Positions 1 through 5,348 of a stretch of DNA of 5,348 bases are shown piece after piece. A program made the position numbers and the translations under genes. The notes below the pieces were generated by a model. The model was not told where the DNA came from, did no database searches, and worked only from the letters and a program-made list of their open reading frames with translations. This DNA comes from an uncultured Saprospiraceae bacterium. Lineage in GTDB: Bacteria; Bacteroidota; Bacteroidia; Chitinophagales; Saprospiraceae. Numbering within the stretch: the first letter of the stretch is position 1; each line of letters starts with the position of its first letter. The stretch is from contig CALLAG010000339.1 in assembly GCA_938002705.1 (NCBI GenBank), positions 1 through 5,348 of the forward strand, given 5' to 3'.

Positions 1-642
1 TCCATTAACCGTAACATCCTCAAAAAAAATCTTTGTCCCAGGTGTCAAATAACCGTCATTGAATAATTTCTTACTGACTTTATTGTTATCTAATGAGAGT
101 TCTTGTACTTGAGGATCTTTACCGACTGGAACAACAATCACTTCCAATGACCATGATCTAATGCTCTTACATTTATCAGTATAGAATGAGGCAAAGTCAA
201 TTTCCCCTTTCAAAGACTCTTTGATAAGTTCTGTTGTCCATTGACGTTCTGCCTTGAGGTTTAGATTATTCCAAAACATCATATAACATCGATCTCCTTC
301 AATATCGTTAGCATCATTGGTATCATCCGGGATGGGACCTTCCTCTATCACTCGTCTTTTTACTGTCACAGTCTCTTCATACGTATCAGCATCGATTACT
401 GTAAGTGTATCCATAATATACTTTTCATATTTTACAGTTCTCTCATAAGTATCATAATCAAATACCGTAATTGTATCTATCTCATAAGGTATCGTATCCA
501 ATAGTATGGATTGATTATCTGAGTAATTGATAACGACTCTATACGTATCAAATGCATAGATATGCAATCCGAAAAACAGTATAGGTAAGATGAGTGCATA
601 TCTCCACTTGCGTTCTGTGAGGCTATCTATCTTCTGTAACAT
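1..642 (-). CDS. Headless duplicate of the M56/BlaR1-like C-terminal sensor tail (partial, runs off the left edge)
   Basis: Reading the minus strand, an uninterrupted frame runs from 732 to base 1 (244 codons). Two stops (TAA, TGA) sit immediately before 732, and the first ATG is at 642-640, giving at least 214 residues starting MLQKIDSLTERKW. The product would have a basic N-terminus, one transmembrane helix (YALILPILFFGLHIYAF) and a periplasmic tail. It lacks the other transmembrane helices and the HExxH peptidase domain. The tail is paralogous to residues 283-450 of the neighbouring peptidase: two D.DTYE.TV repeats, a CYMMFW/CYVLLW segment, a second conserved Cys (DKC/KEC), VVPVGKDPQVQ and YLTPGTKIFFE. 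It starts 15 bp after the neighbour's stop, with no TAnnTTTG promoter seen between them, so any expression would come from readthrough or reinitiation. It may be a pseudogene fragment, a silent sensor cassette, or a membrane-anchored sensor-only protein. The long open frame with conserved motifs argues against simple decay. Confidence 0.7.
   Translation of the reverse strand, partial: MLQKIDSLTERKWRYALILPILFFGLHIYAFDTYRVVINYSDNQSILLDTIPYEIDTITVFDYDTYERTVKYEKYIMDTLTVIDADTYEETVTVKRRVIEEGPIPDDTNDANDIEGDRCYMMFWNNLNLKAERQWTTELIKESLKGEIDFASFYTDKCKSIRSWSLEVIVVPVGKDPQVQELSLDNNKVSKKLFNDGYLTPGTKIFFEDVTVNG
361..477 (-). repeat. Two tandem protein repeats (D-T-Y-x-x-T-V) in the duplicate tail
   Basis: Translated on the minus strand, the tail holds DTITVFDYDTYERTV followed 22 residues later by DTLTVIDADTYEETV. 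The same pair occurs in the full-length gene at 1093-1215, so the repeat pair predates the duplication of the tail. Confidence 0.75.
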
Positions 643-720
643 AATGATTCTATTTTTTAGTTTGTATGAGAAGTTGTTGACGTATATGAGATTACTTTGC
701 TCGTACGAAATATCACTAAG
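541..720 (-). repeat. Direct repeat, copy A (TM4 block of the headless duplicate)
   Basis: This block matches 1291-1470 at a constant offset of 750 bp with 9 mismatches in 180 bases. Bases 560-669 are identical to 1310-1419. Similarity falls abruptly at the 541 end. At the other end it fades out by about 732. The block encodes the segment LSDISYEQSN through FDTYR, which includes the last transmembrane helix. Confidence 0.95.
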
Positions 721-747
721 GAATAATTGGCGTCATTAGACACTATA

Positions 748-2136
748 CTACTCTATTGTTAATACAGTTCCACTTAACTCTATATCTCCATTGACTACAA
801 ATTTCTCTATGAAAATTTTTGTTCCTGACTCAAGATATCCATCCCCTTTAATCATTCCTTCTATTAACTTACTATTAGACATTGATATATCCTGAACTCT
901 TGGGTCTGCCTTGAGTGGAACAATTATTATCCTTCCTGACCATGAGGTAACTTTTTCACATTCTTTCTTAATAGGTGTGATCTTAATTGATTTATTTCTG
1001 AACATCTTTCTCACCTCTTTTGGACTTACTGCAAAGCTTTGTCCTAATGCTCGATCACCCCATAGTAACACGTAACAATCATGAGCTCGTGGTATTATAC
1101 TTACAGTTTCTGTATAAGTCTCCTTATCGAATACTATAATGGTATCACCGACTATCCTTTTACTGATCTCTACTGTCTCTTCATAAGTTTCGTAGTCAAA
1201 AATTGTAGTCGTATCTATTTCATACACATGTCTTATTTCTGGAATGGTATCGATAGTAGATATATTGTTATCATCATTAAGCATCACAGGATACGTATCG
1301 AATGCATACATATGCAATCCGAAAAACAGTATAGGTAAGATGAGTGCATATCTCCACTTGCGTTCTGTGAGGCTATCTATCTTCTGTAACATAATGATTC
1401 TATTTTTTAGTTTGTATGAAAAGTTGTTGACGTATATGAGATTACTTTGCTTATATGAAATGTCGCTGAGCAGTTGTGCATATTTGTATCTACCATTAAT
1501 TTTAGATGCCTCGTCGTCGCAGATATATTCGTGATTAATTCTGATTGCTTTCTGACTTAGGTAGACAAATGGGTTAAACCATAAAACCGCTTTTACAATT
1601 TCGGATAAGATGAGATCGATACTATGGTACTGTCTTATATGAGTAAGTTCGTGCTGGATAACTTCAGGATGTAGGACAGTACCCTTAGGCTTGATTAGAT
1701 ATTTGAAGAAGCTGTATACTTTATCATTACTATTACCTTCTACAAGTGTGTAATTTTCTTGTATGCTCCTATTAGCGTTTTTTATTTGAGCAATTGTCTT
1801 CCACAGGTTATATGACAATCTTCCTAAAAAGAGTATAACGGTCAAAATATATATACCTAAAAACCAATCAAAATTACTTTGAGTAGCTACTACCCCATCA
1901 GCTATAATAGTCTCTGACACAGGTGTAATTATGTCCTGAATTGTATTCTCGATATAGACTGGATATACATCAAAACTCAAAAGCGGCAACGTAAGACTTA
2001 CAGCGTACATAGCTAATAAGTAAAATCTATTCCAAACGAATGAAGGCAAATCTCTCAGCAATACATGATAAAAAGCATAAAGGACGCCTAAGCAGATGCT
2101 CGATTGTAGTAGGTAAGTGAATATTGGTGATATCAT
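748..2136 (-). CDS. M56-family (BlaR1/MecR1-type) membrane metallopeptidase sensor
   Basis: This 462-residue protein is probably a signal transducer that, when its outer domain senses a signal, activates an inner zinc protease leading to loss of the partner repressor. The sequence shows transmembrane helices at about 5-25, 37-55, 91-108 and 263-280. The zinc motif HELTH is at 162-166 and the expected third ligand Glu203 lies in HEYICDDEAS. After TM4 comes a periplasmic tail of about 180 residues. It carries two 23-residue-period repeats (DTTTIFDYETYEETV, DTIIVFDKETYTETV), two cysteines conserved in the duplicate tail (354, 393), and an end (IIIVPLKADP...YLESGTKIFIE) faintly like the GldM C-terminal domain. 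It has no penicillin-binding sensor domain, so beta-lactam sensing should not be assumed. The ATG is fixed by a 4-base overlap (ATGA) with the upstream repressor gene, implying translational coupling. The signal is unknown. Confidence 0.9.
   Translation of the reverse strand: MISPIFTYLLQSSICLGVLYAFYHVLLRDLPSFVWNRFYLLAMYAVSLTLPLLSFDVYPVYIENTIQDIITPVSETIIADGVVATQSNFDWFLGIYILTVILFLGRLSYNLWKTIAQIKNANRSIQENYTLVEGNSNDKVYSFFKYLIKPKGTVLHPEVIQHELTHIRQYHSIDLILSEIVKAVLWFNPFVYLSQKAIRINHEYICDDEASKINGRYKYAQLLSDISYKQSNLIYVNNFSYKLKNRIIMLQKIDSLTERKWRYALILPILFFGLHMYAFDTYPVMLNDDNNISTIDTIPEIRHVYEIDTTTIFDYETYEETVEISKRIVGDTIIVFDKETYTETVSIIPRAHDCYVLLWGDRALGQSFAVSPKEVRKMFRNKSIKITPIKKECEKVTSWSGRIIIVPLKADPRVQDISMSNSKLIEGMIKGDGYLESGTKIFIEKFVVNGDIELSGTVLTIE
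1093..1215 (-). repeat. Two tandem protein repeats (ETYxETV) in the sensor tail
   Basis: Residues 308-324 and 331-347 of the M56 protein repeat the pattern D-T-x-x-x-F-D-x-E-T-Y-x-E-T-V with a 23-residue period. They sit between TM4 and the C-terminal domain and look like a beta-rich stalk or small repeated strand unit. Confidence 0.75.
1291..1470 (-). repeat. Direct repeat, copy B (TM4 block inside the full-length M56 gene)
   Basis: This is the partner of 541-720. It covers about residues 223-282 of the full-length peptidase, from LSDISYKQSN to AFDTYP. Because the offset (750) is a multiple of three and both copies share a frame, recombination between them would join the peptidase head in frame to the other tail. 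Confidence 0.95.
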
Positions 2137-2489
2137 TTCTCTTTTTTAAATTTTTTAAGAATTTCCTGTATCTCCTTATGATCTACTTTCTCCTCTTCCA
2201 TAAAGAATGACAAGAGCTGCTCCTTGGAATTACCAAAGAATGTACTCATCATATTATTATATATCGTCTTACGGTATGCCTTCTTAGAGATTAACGGAAA
2301 GTACTGATGCGACCTCCCATACTTTACATAGTCTACGAATTGCTCTTTCTCTAATTTTCTAATGGTAGACAAGAATGTATTATACGGCATTGGCTGCTTG
2401 AAGTGTGCCAATATTTCTTTTGGAAATCCCTTCTCGATAGTCCAGAGAATAGACATGATTTCTTCTTCTACTTTACTGAGTTTGATCAT
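2133..2489 (-). CDS. BlaI/MecI-family transcriptional repressor
   Basis: This 118-residue protein has the usual family length. It has an N-terminal winged helix (about 1-70) beginning LSKVEEEIMSILW. The recognition region is YNTFLSTIRKLEKEQFVDY (36-54), and the wing is KYGRSHQYFPLISKKAY (56-72). The C-terminal helical dimerisation part ends in a lysine-rich tail. In staphylococcal homologues the protease-dependent cut falls at an Asn-Phe in the C-terminal part; the roughly corresponding place here is Ser94-Phe95 (LLSFFMEEEK), which is an inference from a by-eye alignment. The gene is first in an operon with the M56 peptidase, whose start overlaps its stop by 4 bases. It probably represses its own promoter through the ATAACGA sites just upstream. 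Other targets are not visible here, and no beta-lactamase or penicillin-binding protein gene is in the window. Confidence 0.93.
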   Translation of the reverse strand: MIKLSKVEEEIMSILWTIEKGFPKEILAHFKQPMPYNTFLSTIRKLEKEQFVDYVKYGRSHQYFPLISKKAYRKTIYNNMMSTFFGNSKEQLLSFFMEEEKVDHKEIQEILKKFKKEK

Positions 2490-2508
2490 AGTACGATGAT
2501 TAGATAAT

Positions 2509-2516
2509 CAAATATA
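2509..2516 (-). promoter_or_regulatory. Promoter -7 box of the repressor/peptidase operon
   Basis: On the minus strand this reads TATATTTG, a perfect match to the Bacteroidota -7 consensus TAnnTTTG, 20 bases before the repressor ATG. The -33 region is weak: a TTC 22 bases upstream is the nearest thing to TTG. There is no Shine-Dalgarno sequence, as usual for this phylum. Confidence 0.65.
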
Positions 2517-2541
2517 ACGATATTTTCGTTATAATAACGAA
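2513..2541. promoter_or_regulatory. Probable BlaI-family operator: three ATAACGA half-sites
   Basis: TATAACGA (2513-2520) and TCGTTATA (2526-2533) form a perfect inverted repeat with a 5-base spacer. The second arm also pairs with ATAACGA (2534-2540), making a 17-base palindrome TTCGTTATAATAACGAA (2525-2541) around one central base. The three half-sites cover the -7 to -33 stretch of the repressor's promoter, where a bound dimer would block RNA polymerase. That BlaI binds here is inference from position. The motif differs from the classical TACA/TGTA operator of firmicutes. Confidence 0.7.
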
Positions 2542-2701
2542 CTATTAGTTTAAGTTGTTGTGCTTGGATTTTTGTTTTATGCCGATGGTCCTTTAGTTTA
2601 GAGTTATAGAATTTTAGGATTCAGCTTAAGTACAGCATCTTACTGCAACTAATAGATTATATAGAAGAATGATTGGTAGTATCTATTAAAGCATTATATC
2701 G

Positions 2702-3712
2702 TCACTCATACAGTGCCAAAGCCTTACTTAAATGCGCCTTAATTCTACTTCTCAATTTTCTTGGTTTGATAACTTTAATTCCTGCTCCAAAACCTAATAT
2801 CAATCTTTCGATCTCATAGTTGTGATGCACCTTAATAGATATAAGGATACTGCCATTATCATATCTTGTAACGAGTCTCTGAGAATGGTGAAATGGCTTT
2901 GTCAATACATAGGGTGCATTAGCTTTGTCTATTTCCATCTCTATACCTATCAGAGAAGAATCATTAAGTACGGTAACCCCATAAGTATCCTTATAATAAG
3001 TATTAGCATCAAAAGCCTCAATTGTATAATCAATTGATAGATCTAACTCAATGTTTTCTATTCTATCTAAGGCTAATGTCAGGATATTATCTGACCCTTC
3101 CTTTCTACCTACTACGAACCATCGATTATTATATTCTTTAAGGATGTATGCTAAGAATGTCAACTGATTAGATTTTCTGGATTTGAAAGATTGGTAATTA
3201 AGCTTGACAGCTATCCGCTTTAAGATAGCCTGATATAATGTATCAAGATGCTCGAGTCCCTTAAGATTATCATTCTTCTCCATGTGTATGATAGGTGTCA
3301 GACTCTTAGACTCACGATATATCTTATCCTCTAATTTCTGTATGATACCACTGAGCTCAGAGAATAGCGAGAAGTCTTTAAACTGACTAAGCATCTCAAC
3401 TGACTCTGTCAGAATGTCCATATCTATTCCTGTAATTGGAATCTCAGTAATTGTATAGTCTTCACTTTCATAAGTGTAGTACTTTCTCTCATAAGTGATG
3501 ATAGGCGCATTATAGCCCAGCTTATTACTACGCATCATTTGGATATCCAGTTGTACAGTTCTCTTACTGACATTGGTATCTTTACCTTCATACTCGTATA
3601 AGGCGTCAGAGCAGGCATCTATTAGATCATTTAGAGTCCACTTTCTGGATCTATTTTGTAGACATTTATCTATAGTCCTGTATCTTATGAGAGCATTTTT
3701 ATTAGTCGCCAT
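2702..3712 (-). CDS. WYL-domain transcriptional regulator (HTH-WYL-WCX)
   Basis: This 336-residue protein has the usual family length and layout. An N-terminal winged helix-turn-helix occupies about 5-80 (recognition helix near VSKRTVQLDIQMM, 48-60) and a helical linker about 95-150. The WYL domain is at about 155-225, with RWFVVGRKE at 197-205 standing where the name-giving W-Y-L residues lie. A C-terminal WCX-type domain spans about 255-333 and contains KPFHHSQR and IERLILGFG. WYL domains are known as ligand or nucleic-acid sensing modules attached to DNA-binding heads; which ligand is bound here cannot be read. The gene is divergent from the RNA ligase with 81 bp between the start codons, and a perfect inverted repeat in that gap suggests it controls both itself and the ligase. 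No clear terminator was seen after its stop. Confidence 0.9.
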   Translation of the reverse strand: MATNKNALIRYRTIDKCLQNRSRKWTLNDLIDACSDALYEYEGKDTNVSKRTVQLDIQMMRSNKLGYNAPIITYERKYYTYESEDYTITEIPITGIDMDILTESVEMLSQFKDFSLFSELSGIIQKLEDKIYRESKSLTPIIHMEKNDNLKGLEHLDTLYQAILKRIAVKLNYQSFKSRKSNQLTFLAYILKEYNNRWFVVGRKEGSDNILTLALDRIENIELDLSIDYTIEAFDANTYYKDTYGVTVLNDSSLIGIEMEIDKANAPYVLTKPFHHSQRLVTRYDNGSILISIKVHHNYEIERLILGFGAGIKVIKPRKLRSRIKAHLSKALALYE

Positions 3713-3729
3713 ATTAGATTATTAATGAT

Positions 3730-3762
3730 CAAATAAAACTACGCAAAATAATTGCGTAGCAA
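3730..3762 (-). promoter_or_regulatory. Probable promoter of the WYL regulator gene
   Basis: On the minus strand a TTG (3762-3760) is followed 22 bases later by TTTATTTG (3737-3730), one base off TAnnTTTG. The start codon lies 17 bases beyond the -7 box. The 21-base inverted repeat sits exactly in the spacer, the arrangement expected for autorepression. Confidence 0.5.
3739..3759. promoter_or_regulatory. Inverted-repeat operator between the WYL regulator and rtcB
   Basis: CTACGCAA (3739-3746) and TTGCGTAG (3752-3759) are perfect inverted arms with a 5-base AT-only spacer. The GC-containing arms stand out in a very AT-rich gap. The site is the best candidate for WYL-regulator binding. A transcriptional terminator is unlikely because neither gene ends here. 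Confidence 0.7.
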
Positions 3763-3767
3763 CAATT

Positions 3768-3775
3768 CATATTTG
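3768..3775 (+). promoter_or_regulatory. Weak -7 box candidate for rtcB
   Basis: CATATTTG differs by one base from TAnnTTTG and lies 18 bases before the rtcB ATG. No TTG is found 17-23 bases upstream; the inverted repeat occupies that place instead. This would suit a promoter that needs a bound activator, though that is inference. Confidence 0.4.
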
Positions 3776-3793
3776 TACTATAATTAATACACT

Positions 3794-5161
3794 ATGAAAA
3801 TTACTGGAAAGCACTTAATAGAAATGGGTTACCGACAGGGCCAATGGTTTAAGCAAGCACTTAAGGATGCTAATGCACAGAGGTTAGTAGGAGAAGAACT
3901 GAGGTCATTCTTAGATGCAAGAGCTCCACAGATTATAGATCCTCACTCTGAGCCTGTACAATATCATCTTAACATCAGAGCTGAGAATGAAGAAGAAGCA
4001 GCCAATGTGGAATCAGTCAAAAATACGATGCATGGCCTGATGAAAACTCCAACGGTCATCAATGGTGCCGTGATGCCTGATGCATGTCCTACTGGATCAC
4101 CTGGACAGATACCTGTAGGTGGCATTGTTGTAACAAAAGATGCTATACATCCCGCTATGCATAGTGCTGATGTCTGCTGTTCTGTAATGATGACCTCCTT
4201 TGGTCATGTAGATCCTAAGTTAGTCTTAGATAAAGCGCAGCAGATCACACACTTCGGTGGCGGTGGTCGAGATGATCTATTTGATTTCCCTTATGAATTA
4301 GAAAAAGAAATTAAGTCTAACTACTATCTTAAGAGCAAACGCAGCTTAAATTTAGCTAAGACACATCTCGGTACACAAGGAGACGGTAATCATTTTCTCT
4401 ATGTAGGACAATCAGAAGATACTGGCGAGACCATAATGGTTACTCACCATGGTAGTAGAGGTTTTGGTGCTAACTTGTATAAGCAAGGAATGCAAGCGGC
4501 AGAAAAATTCAGAAAAGAAATATCACCAGATACTCTAAAGTCAAATGCCTGGATTCCTTATTCTCATCCACAAGGACAAGAGTACTGGGAAGCACTTCAG
4601 ATTGTAAGAGCATGGACTAAGCTTAACCATGAAGTAATCCATCAAGCTACTTGTGCTTCTATGAATGTAGATCCTCACAATAGATTCTGGAATGAGCATA
4701 ACTTTGTATTCAGAGATGGTGATGAGTTCTATCATGCTAAAGGTGCCACACCACTTGATGACAGATTTGTCCCTGACTCTCAGGATGGACTACGCTTAGT
4801 TCCATTAAATATGAGTGAGCCTATCCTAATTGTCAAAGGTGAAACCACAGAAAATAATTTGGGTTTTGCGCCACATGGAGCAGGTAGAGATATCAGTCGT
4901 ACAGCACATATCCGTAAGAAAGTAGGCAAAACAATTACTGAAGTCTTTATGGAAGAGACAGCTGGAATAGATGCAAGATTTTATTCAGGTCATATTGATA
5001 TATCTGAGCTACCATCAGCTTATAAGAATGCTCAGAACGTTCAGGATCAGATGCAAGAGTTTGGCTTAGGTGAAGTGGTAGATAAGATATTACCTTATGG
5101 TTGTATAATGGCAGGAGACTGGCAGATAGATGCACCTTGGAGAAATAAAAGAAAACGCTAA
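3794..5161 (+). CDS. rtcB: RtcB-family RNA ligase (3'-phosphate/2',3'-cyclic phosphate to 5'-OH), variant type
   Basis: RtcB joins broken RNA ends carrying 3'-phosphate or 2',3'-cyclic phosphate to 5'-OH ends using GTP and Mn(II), repairing tRNA or other cut RNA in the cytoplasm. At 455 residues it is within the family's range. Visible motifs match the metal and nucleotide sites: Asp126 and Cys129 (DVCCSV, replacing the usual DVGCG), Asn199-His200 (GTQGDGNHF), His218 (HHGSRGFG), His302 (NEHNF), Lys316 (AKGAT), and His361 of HGAGR, the residue that is guanylylated in characterised members. Around the guanine pocket it departs from the norm: Tyr203 stands where Glu is usual, and PLNMSEPIL stands in place of the GSMG segment. 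The start MKITGKHLIEMGY looks like a natural family start and no earlier in-frame ATG is evident. It is divergent from a WYL regulator, and there is no RtcA cyclase or archease in the window. Confidence 0.93.
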   Translation: MKITGKHLIEMGYRQGQWFKQALKDANAQRLVGEELRSFLDARAPQIIDPHSEPVQYHLNIRAENEEEAANVESVKNTMHGLMKTPTVINGAVMPDACPTGSPGQIPVGGIVVTKDAIHPAMHSADVCCSVMMTSFGHVDPKLVLDKAQQITHFGGGGRDDLFDFPYELEKEIKSNYYLKSKRSLNLAKTHLGTQGDGNHFLYVGQSEDTGETIMVTHHGSRGFGANLYKQGMQAAEKFRKEISPDTLKSNAWIPYSHPQGQEYWEALQIVRAWTKLNHEVIHQATCASMNVDPHNRFWNEHNFVFRDGDEFYHAKGATPLDDRFVPDSQDGLRLVPLNMSEPILIVKGETTENNLGFAPHGAGRDISRTAHIRKKVGKTITEVFMEETAGIDARFYSGHIDISELPSAYKNAQNVQDQMQEFGLGEVVDKILPYGCIMAGDWQIDAPWRNKRKR

Positions 5162-5166
5162 CTTTG
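5137..5166 (+). promoter_or_regulatory. Consensus Bacteroidota promoter overlapping the rtcB stop codon
   Basis: TTG (5137-5139), 19 bases, then TAACTTTG (5159-5166) matches TTG-N19-TAnnTTTG exactly. The TAA of the -7 box is the rtcB stop codon. The predicted transcription start is about 5171-5174. This is the best promoter match in the window. Confidence 0.6.
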
Positions 5167-5173
5167 CATTATT

Positions 5174-5281
5174 ATGAAGATGTCTATACATATTACTATT
5201 CCTCCATCGATATTTCGATTACTGGATCAAGAACAACTGAGAAATCAGAAACGCATTTGCTATAGGTGTCATCTAATATGA
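5174..5281 (+). CDS. Possible 35-residue small protein downstream of rtcB
   Basis: ATG at 5174 (or the third codon, ATG at 5180) opens a frame of 35 codons ending in TGA at 5279-5281, 12 bases after the rtcB stop. The peptide begins MKMSIHITIPPSIFRLLDQ and ends RICYRCHLI. It has no signal peptide or transmembrane helix and no similarity I can name. The predicted transcription start nearly coincides with the first ATG, so translation would be leaderless or begin at the second ATG. It may be chance. Confidence 0.2.
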   Translation: MKMSIHITIPPSIFRLLDQEQLRNQKRICYRCHLI

Positions 5282-5313
5282 TGAAGTATATAAATACACT
5301 AATAATAAAGTAG

Positions 5314-5348
5314 AAGCGTTCAAGATTTTTTTTGAACGCTTTTTTTTT
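5314..5348 (+). terminator. Intrinsic (Rho-independent) terminator
   Basis: AAGCGTTCAA (5314-5323) pairs perfectly with TTGAACGCTT (5332-5341) around an 8-base loop of mostly T, followed by T to the end of the window. It would end transcription from rtcB and from the promoter at 5137-5166. Confidence 0.9.

Larger units (their letters stand above)
5173..5348 (+). ncRNA. Candidate short transcript (small RNA or tiny mRNA) between promoter and terminator
   Basis: A consensus promoter ends at 5166 and an intrinsic terminator ends at about 5348, which predicts a stand-alone transcript of about 170 nt. I recognise no RNA family and see no strong internal hairpin apart from the terminator. The approximate 5' end is inferred from the -7 box. 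The same terminator would also end the rtcB message, so the region could simply be the rtcB 3' UTR. Confidence 0.35.

Noticed and set aside
1..732. The left-hand copy as a complete second M56 gene
   Set aside because: Stops precede codon 732 in frame and there is no HExxH or earlier membrane helix; the bases to the right are the stop and coding sequence of the full-length gene.
1081..1534. Two overlapping plus-strand open frames (1081-1338 and 1244-1534) opposite the M56 gene
   Set aside because: They lie antisense to a well-supported gene with clear motifs, and their translations are low-complexity and hydrophobic without recognisable domains.
2490..2701. Extra gene or RNA between the WYL gene and the repressor gene
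   Set aside because: Only very short frames occur and no stable hairpin or tRNA-like structure was seen; the promoter/operator explains the right-hand end of the repressor gene.
2822..3037. Plus-strand frame of 71 codons inside the WYL regulator gene
   Set aside because: It is antisense to the WCX domain coding sequence and shows no protein-like features.
3739..3759. Inverted repeat as an intrinsic terminator
   Set aside because: It lies between two divergent start codons, has no T-run after either arm, and neither neighbouring gene ends here.
4541..5135. Minus-strand frames inside rtcB (4541-4735 and 4947-5135)
   Set aside because: Both are shadows of the conserved RtcB coding sequence on the other strand.
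5258..5272. CxxCH (CYRCH) at residues 29-33 of the small frame, resembling a haem c attachment site
   Set aside because: The peptide has no signal sequence and the motif is at its very end; a chance match in a possibly non-coding stretch is more likely.

Overview
The window reads as chromosomal DNA of an AT-rich member of the Bacteroidota. The evidence is the promoter style (TTG, about 19-22 bases, then TAnnTTTG, with no Shine-Dalgarno sequences), the BlaI/M56 gene pair with a tail full of 'D.ETY.ETV' motifs, and the kind of RtcB present. A Saprospira/Lewinella-like lineage would fit the tail motifs, but that is only an impression.

Left half (1-2541, all on the minus strand): a two-gene signalling operon, read right to left. 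A BlaI/MecI-type repressor (2133-2489) overlaps by 4 bases (ATGA) the start of a BlaR1/MecR1-type membrane metallopeptidase (748-2136). The operon promoter (-7 box at 2509-2516) is covered by three ATAACGA half-sites, a likely self-operator. The expected logic is that the membrane protein senses a signal through its periplasmic tail, its cytoplasmic zinc-protease domain is activated, and the repressor is inactivated. Just after the peptidase gene stops, a second, headless copy of its 3' end begins and runs off the left edge (1-732). The two copies share a nearly identical 180-bp block (541-720 and 1291-1470; 9 mismatches) encoding the last transmembrane helix, and then switch abruptly to related but diverged sensor tails. 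This looks like an alternative sensor-domain cassette and is the most striking thing in the window.

Right half (2702-5348): a WYL-domain transcription regulator (2702-3712, minus) is divergent from an RtcB-family RNA ligase (3794-5161, plus). The 81-bp gap between them holds a perfect 8+8 inverted repeat (CTACGCAA-N5-TTGCGTAG) that fills the spacer of the likely regulator promoter and lies upstream of the ligase's incomplete promoter. This suggests a self-controlled, regulator-dependent RNA-repair unit. The ligase keeps the metal-binding and guanylylated-histidine residues but has an unusual DVCCSV motif and a changed guanine pocket.

After rtcB, a consensus Bacteroidota promoter overlaps the rtcB stop codon (TTG-N19-TAACTTTG, 5137-5166), and a strong intrinsic terminator follows at 5314-5348. 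Together they delimit a transcript of about 170 nt that is either a small RNA or an mRNA for a 35-residue peptide. The 212-bp gap between the WYL gene and the repressor gene (2490-2701) contains only the repressor promoter/operator as far as I can see.
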